The notes under the pieces are model-generated. The model was not told where the DNA came from. It did no database searches and was given only the letters and a program-made list of their open reading frames with translations. This document shows, in pieces, positions 12,553 through 23,789 of a stretch of DNA of 64,000 nt (position 1 is its first letter; each line of letters begins with the position of its first letter). Source of the DNA: Ashinkailepas kermadecensis (lineage: Eukaryota; Arthropoda; Thecostraca; Neolepadidae); contig JAOTOM010003979.1 of assembly GCA_034440615.1 (NCBI GenBank), positions 1-64,000 of the forward strand. The letters run 5' to 3'. The translations under genes were made by a program, and so were the position numbers.

Positions 12553-13143
12553 ATGCTTGTCCCGCTGCCGCGCTAAGTTTAGGGGCCCTGGCCGTGACTG
12601 CCACTGTCCCTCGACCTACTCTGTCTTCCACTGGTCACTCAACAGCGTGCTGCACCCACACCCACGCCGCCACGTAGTGTCACCCTCGGAGCTCGGTCCA
12701 GACCGTATATTCGGAGCGTAGTCCCCCAACCGGGCCGTCGAGTCCCGCCCGAGGGCAGGCCCGACCGGTCACACTCAAGGGCGGCGTCAGGAAGAACATG
12801 CAGGGTGCAACACACGCCCCAGCCTATAGCACATCACACCAATTGCCGGATCGTCCATGCAATAATGCTAAGCTTAATCGAGTCACCTCGGGCAACGACT
12901 GACATCGCCTAGTCGGCTGTCCCCACTGACCTGATCGGCCAGAGCAGCCTCCGGCGCTGGCTTGGCTCGGTCCCAGGCGCTGGCTTGGCCGCCCATAGAC
13001 AGGGCGGCGCCCTCCGTCTGTCGGCGCTCGGCCCACAGTGGCGATGAGGGCGCCGAGGGCGGAGAGGGCGGCGGCTCGTCCGCCCTGGACGGAGGGTAGC
13101 TGCGAGAATGCGTCCGCTGGGACGCCGCCCTCAGCCGCCCTCG

Positions 13144-14025
13144 AGCCACCAGCTGTGGATACAGCAGGCTTCAGACCACCAGCTGTGGATACAGCAGGCT
13201 TCAGACGACCAGGTGTGGACATATCAGGCTTCAGACCATCAGCTGTGGATACAGCAGGCTTCAGACCACCAGCTGTGGATACAGCAGGCTTCAGACCACC
13301 AGCTGTGGATACAGCAGGCTTCAGACGACCAGCTGTGGACACAGCAGGCTTCAGACCATCAGCTGTGGACACAGCAGGCTTCAGACCACCATCTGTGGAC
13401 ACAGCAGGCTTCAGACCACCAGCTGTGGATACAGCAGGCTTCAGACCATCAGCTGTGGACACAGCAGGCTTCAGACGACCAGCTGTGGACACAGCAGGCT
13501 TCAGACCACCAGCTGTGGACACAGCATGCTTCAGACCACCAGTTGTGGACACAACAGGCTTCAGACCTCCAGCTGTGGACACAGCAGGCTCCAGACGACC
13601 AGCTGTGGACACAGCAGGCTTCAGACAACCAGCTGTGGACACAGCAGACTTCAGACCACCAGCTGTGGACACAGCAGGCTTCAGACCACCAGTTGTAGAC
13701 ACAACAGGCTTCATACCTGCAGCTGTGGACACATCAGGCTTCAGACCACCAGCTGTGGACACAGCGGGCTTCAGACCATCAGCTGTGGACACAGCAGGCT
13801 TCAGACCATCATCTGTGGACACAGCAGGCTTCAGACCACCAGCTGTGGACACAGCATGCTTCAGACCACCAGTTGTGGACACAACAGGCTTCAGACCTCC
13901 AGCTGTGGACACAGCAGGCTCCAGACGACCAGCTGTGGACACAGCAGGCTTCAGACAACCAGCTGTGGACACAGCAGGCTTCAGACTACCGGCTATAGAC
14001 ACAACAGTCTTCAGATTTCTAAAAT
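13144..14025. repeat. 30-bp minisatellite with higher-order structure
   Basis: About 29 copies of CCACCAGCTGTGGAYACAGC + AGGCTTCAGA, all exactly 30 bp. The segment near 13,521-13,640 (AGCATGCTTCAG then CAGTTGTGGACACAACAGG) recurs almost unchanged at 13,851-13,970, 330 bp or 11 units away, so an 11-unit block was duplicated. As 30 bp is ten codons and stop-free, four frames stay open (up to 465 codons on the minus strand, 12,824-14,221, with decapeptide GLKPAVSTAG). Coding is unproven; each unit has a CAGCTG E-box. Confidence 0.9.
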
Positions 14026-14613
14026 TATATTGTGTCCACACGCAGATTCGCATACAATCCAAAGAAAGTAGATGAGGGGTCAATGGGTGGCGTAGCCTGG
14101 CAGGCGAGCCCGGTGGGAGGGGGCATCCCGTACTGATGGTCGGTGTGTAATGGGCATGACATTGGACAAATACTGTCTGCGAGTTGTGCCATGAGTTAAT
14201 CGGACATTGACCGGGGGTCAAATCTCCCCCCGTCCAATATTCGCGGTAACTTGAAAGCGCATCAAGATATTCCCACGAATTGTTCGATAGCTGTCACGTG
14301 ATCAATTGCATGCCTCCTTCTGTCGAAGTAAAAACTAGGTCATGGTAGGTCAGGAGGGAGTGACATCAAAGTGACATCGTGTTGGCCTGAAGCGCATTAG
14401 TGCACACAAATTGACAGAGAAACGGAACGAATGAAAATGTTTGACGTCCGTGAGCGTCAAACAAGAGATAAAGAGTACGTACGTAATATGTTAGGTCGTT
14501 GTTTTGTTTCAATATATCAATTTGAAATGTCGGTAGGTCAAATGAAGAAAAAAATCATAAAAAACTATTCTCGATATTTCTAGCGTTCGATTCAAGATTT
14601 CGAGGGAGAAAAT
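14026..14613. other. Unassigned single-copy DNA
   Basis: No exon, RNA or transposon end recognised. Confidence 0.55.
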
Positions 14614-14820
14614 GCCGCCCCGGTAGCTCGATTGGTAAGAGCACCAGCCTGCACTCGTCTCCCCCGTCCTGGCAAGCCAGGGTTCGAGTCGCCTCGCTCG
14701 CTCGCATTTAGCCCCCGGCTGGGAGGGTCAGTTGGCAGCTGGCCCGGTAAGGTCGGGGACGAGCTACCGGGCGGCCGTGTCGGTGGATTGACGGCACGTT
14801 AAACTTTCGGTCAAAACTCT
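14614..14820 (+). mobile_element. tRNA-derived SINE, third family
   Basis: Box A-like GGTAGCTCGATTGGTAAGAG and box B-like GGTTCGAGTCGC lie 50-60 bp apart, as in tRNA genes, but the intervening arm is C-rich and unstructured. The body (CTGGGAGGGTCAGTTGG, then GACGGCACGTTAAACTTTCG) is unrelated to the other SINE body in this window. I see only one copy. Confidence 0.6.
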
Positions 14821-15174
14821 GCTCTCGAGCTGGAATTCATAGATCGGGTGGTGGGGCCAGGGTTCACGCAACAACCTCTGCTTAGCAATAGGACCCTGGT
14901 TCATGAAGCCACACCAGCAAGAACCCAGATTAATTTTTTTTTATTTTAAATATATAAAAAATGAGTCCAAGAGAGACCTATGAGGAGTGTCGGTACCAAG
15001 TGTTAGGCAATTATGCACAAAACCGAGTGAGTGATGGCTTGAATTGCACCGTAGTGCACACCGTAGTGCACACGTAGTGGGTACTGACACGTAGTGTCAG
15101 TGCGGCGTGGCGCTGATAAGTCGTGCCTCCGCGACGGCGTGGCTGCGGTGGGACGGCGGCGGCCGGACGACAGC

Positions 15175-15283
15175 TGTGCGGTGCGGTGCGGTGCGGTGCG
15201 GTGCGGTGCGGTGCGGTGCGGTGAGGTGCGGTGCGTGCGATGCGGTGCGGTGCGGTGCGGTGCGGTGCGGTGCGGTGCCGTGA
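15175..15283. repeat. GTGCG pentanucleotide microsatellite
   Basis: About 20 units of GCGGT with a GAGGT and a GCGAT interruption in the middle. Confidence 0.95.
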
Positions 15284-15387
15284 GGCGGTGGGGTCAGTGG
15301 TGTCAGTAACAGTCGGGTCAGTGGCGGTGGTGTCAGTGACGTCAGCAGTGGCGGCGGCAGCTCGAAGCGTCACCGCGCGGCCTGCGC

Positions 15388-15838
15388 AGTGGAGCTGATC
15401 GGCCACACCGACCACAAACGCCGCAGTGCAGCTGATCAGCCACACCGACCACAAACGCCGCAGTGGAGCTGATCGGCCACACCGACCACAAACGCCGCAG
15501 TGGAGCTGATCGGCCACACCGACCACAAACGCCGCAGTGGAGCTGATCGGCCACACCGACCACAAACGCCGCAGTGGAGCTGATCGGCCACACCGACCAC
15601 AAACGCCGCAGTGGAGCTGATCGGCCACATCGACCACAAACGCCGCAGTGGAGCTGATCGGCCACACCGACCACAAACGCCGCAGTGGAGCTGATCGGCC
15701 ACACCGACCACAAACGCCGCAGTGGAGCTGATCGGCCACACCGACCACAAACGCCGCAGTTGAGCTGGTCAGCCACACCGACCACAAACGCCGCAGTGGG
15801 GCTGATCGGCCACACCGACCACAAACGCCGCAAACGCT
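15388..15838. repeat. 37-bp minisatellite
   Basis: Twelve copies of CAGTGGAGCTGATCGGCCAC + ACCGACCACAAACGCCG. Thirty-seven is not a multiple of three, so the open minus frames (up to 360 codons) cycle through all three phases every 111 bp. That is what a stop-free non-coding repeat gives. Copies are nearly identical inside the array and diverge at both ends. Confidence 0.95.
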
Positions 15839-16463
15839 GGCTGCCATAGAAGACATTCTGTGCGAGTGGCAAGTATGGCTCCGAGCGGCATGGCATCCAT
15901 CGTGAGTTGTGAGCTCAGTTATGAACTTTGCTGCATGATATACGGATGCGCATGGCATAATACGTGAAATGAAAAACATGCCAGTTCCCAGACATAGGCC
16001 AGCCACAGACAGACATGTGAAGACCCCAGTGCACCCAACGTGAAAAAGAATCAAAAACACATCCTGGTAATATATTTGGAGGATATGTACCAATGAAGCG
16101 CAATGGTGAATCTTCCCCGTAGATTCAACCAGAGCGACTGGACCTCCGAGTGCAAATTGTGTTGGGGTATTGTTTGTGTTTTAGTGCGGTAGTAGCACAA
16201 GCACTCCGCGCCGCAAAATGATCGCACAACATTCAGCGGTGTTCAGAAGGTGTGCTCGTTTCCAGAGCGAGTCATTGCATTTGGAATAATCTGGACCCAT
16301 AGGAACCGACCCCACACGAGCAGCTGGAGACGGTGTCGTCAGTGTCGACTGAAGTAGCTGGAGAAGCCGTCACCAGTGTCAGTTTCAGCACTTGAGGGGG
16401 GTCAGCAGCAATGTGAGCAGGGTTACCAGCATTGTGAGCAGGATGTGTGAGATGAGTTCTCAC

Positions 16464-16619
16464 CAGTGTGAGCTTGCCGAGGCCTCGCCACGTAAGGCTC
16501 GCCACGTGCTCCTTGCGCCGTCTCCGTCGCACCACCGCCACGTTGGCCGCATCCGTGACGTCACCAAACTCCGGAAGAGACCTTCGGCGGCAGGACGGCG
16601 GAGTGTAGCGGTCATAAGC
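16464..16619 (-). CDS. iRhom: iRhom coding exon 6 (partial gene)
   Basis: 156 bp, 52 codons, phase 0 at both ends. The acceptor is ...TGTATCCGCAG and the donor CTG|GTGAGA. It encodes AYDRYTPPSCRRRSLPEF, then a five-arginine run and EHVASLTWRGLGKLTL. In iRhoms the cytoplasmic domain has an Arg/Lys cluster followed by an SVA-type hydrophobic stretch before the first membrane span; the basic run plus HVASL occupies the equivalent place. Phase 0 input matches the phase 0 output of the exon at 18,536-18,671. I found no later exon of this gene in the window, so the transmembrane rhomboid core is missing here. Assignment rests mostly on its neighbour exon. Confidence 0.6.
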
Positions 16620-16984
16620 CTGCGGATACAGGTAGGGTCACTGGCCTGGCGGTAAATAGACCACATACCTACCTCTGCCACAGCCGACAGTTTGCCAGCC
16701 TGATTGTGCCCTAAGTGTGCGCCATTTGACCTATGATGACCTGGCCGAGACATTACCGCCTTATGACGTCACTATCACACGTCTGGCGGGAACATTGAAA
16801 TTGTATGACTGAGATTGTAGTGGATTGTAGCAGCGCTGACCCATGGGGACGATGATCTGGGGGGGGGGGTAGACGTGGGGCTGTCAGTCACGTGATGGGT
16901 GGCTGAACACTACAGGTAACGCCAACATTTCAGAACTAGGTAATACATCGGATTAAGTAAATTATTGATTGCATCCGATCTCTC

Positions 16985-17330
16985 TCAGCACCCACATCTG
17001 CCCATAGCTACACCAGCACCCATGCCTACCGATATCTCCCTCAACAGCCATACCTACCCATACCTCCCTGAACATCCATACCTACCCATTACTCTGACAG
17101 CACTCATACCTACCCATACCTCCCTGAACACCCATACCTACCCATCACTCTGACAGCACTCATACCTACCCACACCTTCCTCAATACCCATCACTCTGAC
17201 AGCACTCATACCTACCCATACCTTCCTCAATACCCATCACTCTGACAGCACTCATACCTACCCATACCTCCCTCAATACCCATCACTCTGACAGCACTCA
17301 TACCTACCCATGCCTTCCTCAGCACCCACA
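16985..17330. repeat. About 46-bp minisatellite
   Basis: Six to seven copies of CCCATCACTCTGACAGCACT + CATACCTACCCATACCTYCC + TCAATA. It lies about 350 bp from the candidate iRhom exon 6, on the side away from the next exon seen. Confidence 0.85.
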
Positions 17331-17499
17331 GCGTCGCCAGTGGGACACAACGCTCTCGATGGGCGGTGATGCTGAAGCACCTATGGAACGCGTAGCTGTA
17401 GAGCTAGCTTACCATACGCTCCGGAGGTGGCGAGGTGAGATCCGCCCACCCATCCACCTTGTCCAATACATCACATAAATACATCCACCTTGTCCAATA

Positions 17500-17720
17500 C
17501 ATCACATAAACGGACAGGGATATGAAGGCGAAATGATATAATTTTGTTGCAAATTGATAAGCCCATCGAATGCGATACAAATGTAAAATCCGTTGGAAAA
17601 TATAGGAACTGCCGGACGCAAAGTCGAAAGAGAGGCTTCGCCGGATACCACAAGGATTTCGTCGGCACCATGGCACGATGGCGTGGAGAGCAGGTCGATC
17701 GGTCGACCTCATTTGGCCCT
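17500..17720 (-). mobile_element. Diverged relic related to the TTAA-type MITE
   Basis: ATCCGTTGGAAAATATAGGA near 17,590 and the preceding TTGATAAGCCCATC match the reverse complement of 8,940-9,030 inside the MITE at 8,643-9,136. No terminal repeats remain visible. A 31-bp tandem duplication (CATCCACCTTGTCCAATACA, near 17,452 and 17,483) sits at its left. Confidence 0.5.
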
Positions 17721-18159
17721 CACTTGATCTTGGGTCTTAACATTTATTCTAGACATTTCACTATAGGTCTAGGCTCTTCTCCAAACTTTGCGCTTCTTGT
17801 TTCAGTAACTTCCGAGACCTAAATTGTAGGGCTAAATGCGCCACCCTTCCAAGCCTCAAGATATGTGAAATCTTGGTATCTATCTATCTATCTTGTGTGT
17901 GTGTTAATGCAGGGTAACTGCAACTGGGAGCACATGACATTGACGACTACCGCAGCAGCATCCACAACCACAACCACCACCGCGACAGAACCATACCACC
18001 ACATCGTCACCACTAATCACCACTAGCTGCCACACCCAGGAAGGAAACTGTTGGCAGTATGCAGCTACATTAAGACTGATGAACTGAAATCGCATCGTAG
18101 TGACTGCCCTACTGGATTTCAACGTGGCGATTCTGAAGGTCTGGCAAACATTAGATCTC

Positions 18160-18300
18160 CCATTCCTCTTCTCCTCCTCCTTCTCTCTCCTCTCCTCATC
18201 TCTCCTCCTTCTTCTCCTCTCTCCTCCACTCCTCTCTCCTCCTTTCTCTCCTCCTCCCCTCGTCTGTCATCTTTAAGTCAACTCCCATCATCTCTTCTCG
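18160..18300. repeat. Polypyrimidine (CTCCT)n tract
   Basis: About 140 bp of C/T-only sequence on the plus strand, a purine tract on the iRhom sense strand. Confidence 0.9.
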
Positions 18301-18535
18301 TCTATCTTCAAGTCGGAATTCAGCAGGTCTCCTTTCCAGCCTTCCACAGTCACACAAATACACTGACGAACTACAAGGCAACACACACAGACCACACATC
18401 GCACAAACAGAACACACACAGAACACACAGAACACCCATCACAAACCCAGCAACAGTCGATTCGCCGCACGATGGCAGGCTGACAAAGCTCAACAAACAA
18501 CAGCAGCTTCCCTCCTCGGCAGGAGGTTCACTGAC

Positions 18536-18671
18536 CGGACAGCGGCGCGGCTTCAGCCTGCCGTAGGCGCGCCGCGCCAGGCGCAGGCGGCGCTGCTCCC
18601 AGCGCTGCTCGTTCCGGCTGTCGTCAGCCTCGTCCAGACCGAAGAAGTGCTTCGTCGCCTGCCTCATGTAC
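18536..18671 (-). CDS. iRhom: iRhom coding exon 5 (diagnostic exon)
   Basis: 136 bp between acceptor GGCTGGCTCTCAG and donor CCG|GTCAGT; enters in phase 2 (first base completes a codon) and leaves in phase 0. It encodes YMRQATKHFFGLDEAD, then RNEQRWEQRRLRLARRAYGR and LK. iRhoms (RHBDF1/2, fly rho-5) carry a conserved cytoplasmic block with the same layout: R-x2-T-x2-W/F-FG, about ten residues, a Trp in basic context, and a closing Y-G-R/K-LK. iRhoms are catalytically dead rhomboids of the ER and secretory pathway that control ADAM17 trafficking and EGF-ligand fate. Only cytoplasmic sequence is present here, so the missing catalytic residues cannot be checked. Confidence 0.75.
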
Positions 18672-19915
18672 CTGAGAGCCAGCCGTGGTCAAACAGTCAC
18701 GCGCATGCGTCACATGTATGCACTGGCAAGCTCGGCAATGGTGGTGAACAATGGTGAACCCGTAAAGTCTGCCCGAAAAAATCGCGCAAGAAGAAATTAA
18801 GCTCATGAGATATTAGAAGAGTAGGAGAACAACTCACCTGATGATGCACAACAAACCGAAACAAGCCACGCTAAAAACGACCAGTGTAGATTGCAAGAAT
18901 CCATGTTCATAAGAAGATTGCAAACTTAAAAAGAACGCAAACTGCATTGACCATACCAAAACCAGCTTATCACGACGATTGACCCGCCACCTGAATTCCG
19001 GCACACCAGAGGTCCACTGTCGCCAAAAACACGGATGGACCCTAGCACAACATTACCTCATGAATAACACTAACATACCGGCCTACGAAAACAATAGGAA
19101 GCGACTTCAAACCATCGAAGCCCTTCTTATCGCTCAGTAGCTATCCCTCCTTAAAGCCCAACATGATCTGAGAGGAGTCCTCACATTATGTTATGCATTC
19201 GAAATATTTACAGAGTGTAGCCTCCAAAATGAAGGCGCTTTTACAAGCCCAGCACGATGGCAATATTCATAAATACTCTGTATGCATTATTCATTTTCAT
19301 TCAAACCGCTAGTCTGATGATGTGAAAAGTTCACGAACGTTGCAATGAAATGCCATGCACACAAACACACAATCTTGCCCCGTTTGACACGGTGGCTTGC
19401 GCCGCTATCGTCCCGCCAGCCTAAAATTGTTATTATATTTGTGGAAAACATGACCGAGAAATGGACGGTTACATTAGTGCCGCTGTGTGCTGGCAAACCA
19501 CTAATGATTTGCGGTATCATTAAGGCACGGCTTGTGTATGGGAAGAGGCATCACTATAACATGGTTTGTGTATGGGAAGCGGTATCATTATAACGTGACT
19601 TGTAGGTGGAATGAGGTATCCATGCAACATGGCTTGTATACGGGAAGCGGGATCGTTATAACATGGATTGCATGTGAGAAGCGGTATTATTATTACATGA
19701 CTTATATGTGGGAAGCGGTACCACTATAGCATGGCTTGTGTATGGGAAGCGGCATCATTATAGCATGGCTTGCGTATGAGAATCGGTACCATTATAACAT
19801 GGGTTGTGTATAGGAACCGGTATCAGCATAACATGGCTTATATGTGGGAAGTGGTGTAATTATTGCATGGCTGGTATGTTGGATTCGGTATCATTATAGC
19901 ATGGCTTGTGTGTGG

Positions 19916-20075
19916 TTGGTTATTGGTTTTACGACACGCCGACCGTTGAGTCATATAGCGTTGCCAATCTCTCACGCCGATTGGTCGCGGGCGAAGAGTA
20001 GCGACAGGTGAGATTCGAACCCACAATCTTTCGATTGCGAGACGAGCATCTTACCCCTAGACCACTCGTCCCCCT
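19916..20075 (-). mobile_element. tRNA-derived SINE, Pro-like head, with 14-bp target duplication
   Basis: Reverse complement starts GGGGGACGAGTGGTCTAGGG (box A as in Pro tRNAs) and has box B GGTTCGAATCTC. The shared body ACCAATCGGCGTGAGAGA and a CGTGTCGTAAAACC tail ending AATAACCAA follow. TGGCTTGTGTGTGG flanks it at 19,902-19,915 and 20,076-20,089. This duplication is part of the 34-bp unit, so the SINE landed inside the existing array. Confidence 0.85.
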
Positions 20076-20344
20076 TGGCTTGTGTGTGGGAAGTGGTATC
20101 ATTACAACATGGGTTGTATGTGGGAAGCGGTATCATTATAACTTGGCTTGTCTGTCGGAAACGGTATCATTATAGCGTTGTTTGTGTGTGAGAAACGGTA
20201 TTATTATAACATGGCTGGTGTGTGGGAATCAGTATCATTATAGCATGGCTTATGTGTGGAAAGCGGTATCATTATATCATAGCTTGTATGTAGGAACCAG
20301 TATCATCATAACATGGCTTACGTATGGGAAGCGGTAGCATTAGA

Positions 20345-20865
20345 ACGGTAGCACAGTACGGTACGACAGTACTGTACGACAGTACTGTACGACAGTACTG
20401 TACGACAGTACTGTACGACAGTACTGTACGACAGTACTGTACGACAGTACTGTACGACAGTACTTACGACAGTACTGTACGACAGTACTGTACGACAGTA
20501 CTGTACGACAGTACTGTACGACAGTACTGTACGACAGTACTGTACGACAGTACTGTACGACAGTACTGTACGACAGTACTGTACGACAGTACTGTACGAC
20601 AGTACTGTACGACAGTACGGTACGACAGTACGGTACGACAGTACGGTACGACAGTACGGTACGACAGTACGGTACGACAGTACGGTACGACAGTACGGTA
20701 CGACAGTACGGTACGACAGTACGGTACGACAGTACGGTACGACAGTACGGTACGACAGTACGGTACGACAGTACGGTACGACAGTACGGTACGACAGTAC
20801 GGTACGACAGTACGGTAAGACAGTACGGTACGACAGTACGGTACGACAGTACGGTACGATTAGAG
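20345..20865. repeat. 13-bp GTACGACAGTAC(T/G) satellite, locus A
   Basis: About 40 copies. The left half is almost purely GTACGACAGTACT and the right half, from about 20,612, almost purely GTACGACAGTACG; the switch is abrupt. One shortened unit lies at 20,459-20,470. Stop-free in all frames, hence long spurious frames on both strands. Confidence 0.95.
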
Positions 20866-21181
20866 CATGGCTTGTATGTGGGAAGCGTATAATTATAGGA
20901 AGACGTGTGTGGGATACAGCATCATTATAATGTGGATTGTGTGTGGGAAGCGGTATCATTATAACATGGCTTGTGCATGTGAAGCGGTATCATTATTACA
21001 TGGCTTGTGTGTGGGAAGCGGCAAGTGCTGGTGTGCCACAGACCTTTCAACTCTGTCCGCATTGTCCGAGCCGCGAGCTAATCACACCTGGTTTCTGAAC
21101 CGACCTAGCCTGACCCAACACCTGACCTTGCGCACACGACCTGACCTGGTTTGAGCCGGTCCGCTCTGGCCGGCGACTCAC

Positions 21182-21310
21182 GTTCTGGCCGTGTCGACCC
21201 GACTCTCCCGGTGTCGGAGCGCGCGCCGTGACATGACATCGCGCAGCGCTCCCTGACTCGGCGGCGCCGAGTTCCACCGCTTGACCGGCAGCCGCTCTGA
21301 CGTCATCGAC
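21182..21310 (-). CDS. iRhom: iRhom coding exon 4 (partial gene)
   Basis: 129 bp between acceptor CGTCCCGTCCGCAG and a strong donor AAC|GTGAGT. Enters and leaves in phase 2, compatible with the exons at 28,500 and 18,536. Encodes SMTSERLPVKRWNSAPPS, QGALRDVMSRRALRHRESR and VDTAR. The basic, Ser-rich composition fits the disordered cytoplasmic tail of an iRhom just upstream of the conserved FG...YGRLK block, with possible phosphorylation/14-3-3-type sites around KRWNSAPPS (inference). No homologue is recognised for this exon alone; the call rests on splice and phase continuity. Confidence 0.6.
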
Positions 21311-21564
21311 CTGCGGACGGGACGAGGCGCCTTCAGGGCCGGTCCGGCAGCGCGGCTGCGCTCTCCGACCTGACCGGCACATCCATCTTAGTACATCATA
21401 TGGCAAAGACAAAGACACAGACGTATATTCCAGCCATCCACAATACACTGGTGGCTATTACAGCCTATTGTCGAGTTTTAAAACAAAAGTATTCAGTCAA
21501 TTAGGGCTGTCACAGGCGCATGTGATGGCATCTAACAATTGGTCGTACCAGCGGCACGGCAACA

Positions 21565-21820
21565 GTCAGCAGGTACGATGAGAAGTCAGCAGGTACGATG
21601 AGAAGTCAGCAGGTACGATGAGAAGTCAGCAGATACGATGAGAAGTCAGCAAGTATGATGGAAGTCATCAAGTACGATGAGAAGTCAGCAAGTATGATGG
21701 AAGTCAGCAAGTACGATGAGAAGTCAGCAGGTATGATGGAAGTCATCAAGTACGATGAGAAGTCAGCAAGTATGATGGAAGTCATCAAGTATGATGAGAA
21801 GTCAGCAAGTACGATTAGAA
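21565..21820. repeat. 20-bp minisatellite (GTCAGCAGGTACGATGAGAA)
   Basis: About 13 copies. The right part alternates 20-bp units (AGTACGATGAGAAGTCAGCA) and 19-bp units (AGTATGATGGAAGTCATCA). Lies in the intron upstream of iRhom exon 4. Confidence 0.9.
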
Positions 21821-22634
21821 CAGTCTGTCCAGTCTCACGCACAAGTGCTGCCTGAGGCGGCGACTGAACAGGGGAGCTTTCAGTCGCTTCAGCTCGTGCG
21901 CCTGGCTGCCGTGACCTGAAAATGGGACGTGAGCTTAAAGTGAAAGGTCAAGGTTACGCTGATGATTGAAGACACTGTCGAATGATGATTGACGATGTTA
22001 ATGATTGACTGACGATTTATTTCGATTGATTTAACGGACGGAAGTGAGCATATACATCGACCTTCAACTTCACACAGAGCCCACCAAAACCGACTGTGTA
22101 TTAGAGCGCGTTTCGGTGTATTACGGCGTATTACGGCACATTATGGTGTATTACCGTGTGTTGCCATGTATTACGGCGCTGCGAGGAGGGTAATCCATGG
22201 ATATCGCCTCAGTGCACCGCACATCACTTGCGAACTCATTTTGTTGGCAAATCGACAGCCGGAATGCCCAATTCAAAGAAGCTCCAATGGTCATCTCGGC
22301 GGATCTAGGCGCACATCTGCACGGCTCCACCTGCGTGGAGAACATTAGCATCTAACCGGATACGACGATGCTATTTCGGCCGTCGGTGCCGACGCGACGA
22401 CACCATTTCCGGCGTCTATGTCGTCTGGAGGACACCACGAGACGTACTGAGCACGTCAGCTTCCTGTAGTCACTGAGCATGCCGCACATGGATCACGATA
22501 TGGATGTTGATGGTATATATGGATGATGTTGTTATGGATTTCATTCTCATATAATGCTATGCACAGACACACAACATTAACCGGGAAGATGCAACTGAAG
22601 TGATTGAGCTACTGCACCAGCATGTAGTAGAACG

Positions 22635-23777
22635 CACTGGCGGATCCAGGGGGGGGGCATTCCGGCCATGCCCCCCCAAGCGCTTCAAAGGGGGGGCATA
22701 GTGTCTTTTGCCCCCCCCAACCAATGAAAGTAAACTAGATTAAAATGCAGTAACCTTTGCTGAGGTTAAAAAAATAGCTTTCCGGGTGAAATAATCTCCA
22801 ATTTTTAAGGTATTTTGTTATGATTGTTTGGAAGCCCAATATGGTAGCATAGTAGATTCTGACGCATCGTGGGTTCTGTGCTGTTGAAGTTCTGCTTACA
22901 GCAAGAGATGACGAAATCAGCAGTTTCATTATTCCTTCGTCGGATAGGTTCATGAAGTTTGTTTAGCCAGTAACGGGCAAGCGGACCCAGTGAGCCAGAT
23001 TCCGAAAGCGGAATTTGAACAGGATGTTTTGTGCGAGTGACCAGTTGAGCACAGTTGAGCAGCATGTTTCGTATGTTGGTGTTGGGGTTGCTAAGATGAA
23101 GAGACAGGCTACATTCACTAGCGGATCCAGAGAGGGGCCATTCCGGCCATGGCTCCCCCGAAGCGCTTAAAAAGGGGGGGGGGGCCATAGTGTCTTTTGG
23201 CCCCCCGAAACCAACAGAAGTAAACTGAATGAAAATGCAGTAACCTTTGCCGAGGTTAAAAAATATCGTCTGGATGAAAGAATCTCCAATTTTAAAGGTA
23301 TTTTTATAATTGTTTGGAAGCCAATATGGTAGCATAGTACATTCTGACACGCATCGAGGTTCTATGCTGCTCAAGTTCTGCTTACAGCAAGAGTTGACAA
23401 AATCGGATCCGCCAGTGTCCACGTGCACGAACTTTGACGTGGTACAAGACGTTGAACGTGAACATGAATGTTTTGGTAAACAAGAACAAAAATCCCGTAA
23501 CTTAGAAGCGGTGGAGGTAGGCTGGGGCCCCTATACAGGAAATTATGTTGTCATTAATTATTATTGTAAAAAATGGGTCCATTTGACAAATAGTGGTAGA
23601 AATCCGATGCTTTTAACCAAAAATAGTGGGAGAATGGGCACCCTCCAAATCCCTTCGACCCCTCCTCTGATGCAATTCCTAAGTACGCCACTGGGGAGAG
23701 GGGGAGGGGGGGCTGACGCCGAAAACCGAAAGTTGCCCCCCCCCCCCCCCCAAACCGGTGGGCTAGATCCGCCAGTG
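22635..23777. mobile_element. hAT-like non-autonomous DNA transposon with 8-bp TSD
   Basis: Terminal inverted repeats are CACTGGCGGATCC (22,635-22,647) and AGATCCGCCAGTG (23,765-23,777), one mismatch. They are flanked by an exact 8-bp duplication GTAGAACG (22,627-22,634 and 23,778-23,785). Eight-base duplications are the hallmark of hAT elements. No transposase frame is present. G- and C-homopolymers sit just inside both ends. A second copy is nested inside (23,116-23,417), and an AGTACGCCACTGG end at about 23,677-23,689 suggests another insertion. This lies in the large iRhom intron between exons 3 and 4. Confidence 0.85.
23116..23417. mobile_element. Inner 302-bp hAT-like copy
   Basis: Ends CACTAGCGGATCC and GGATCCGCCAGTG. 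Its interior (23,217-23,405) is a direct repeat of 22,730-22,920 in the outer element, with shared ATGCAGTAACCTTTG and TTCTGCTTACAGCAAGAG. No 8-bp flanking duplication was seen. Confidence 0.7.
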
Positions 23778-23789
23778 GTAGAACGAGCA

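Larger units (their letters stand above)
19520..21035. repeat. 34-bp minisatellite, host of nested insertions
   Basis: Diverged copies of CATGGCTTGTGTATGGGAAG + CGGTATCATTATAA run from 19,520 to 21,035. They are interrupted by a SINE (19,916-20,075) and by a 13-bp satellite (20,345-20,865). On both sides of each interruption the 34-bp repeat resumes. Confidence 0.9.
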
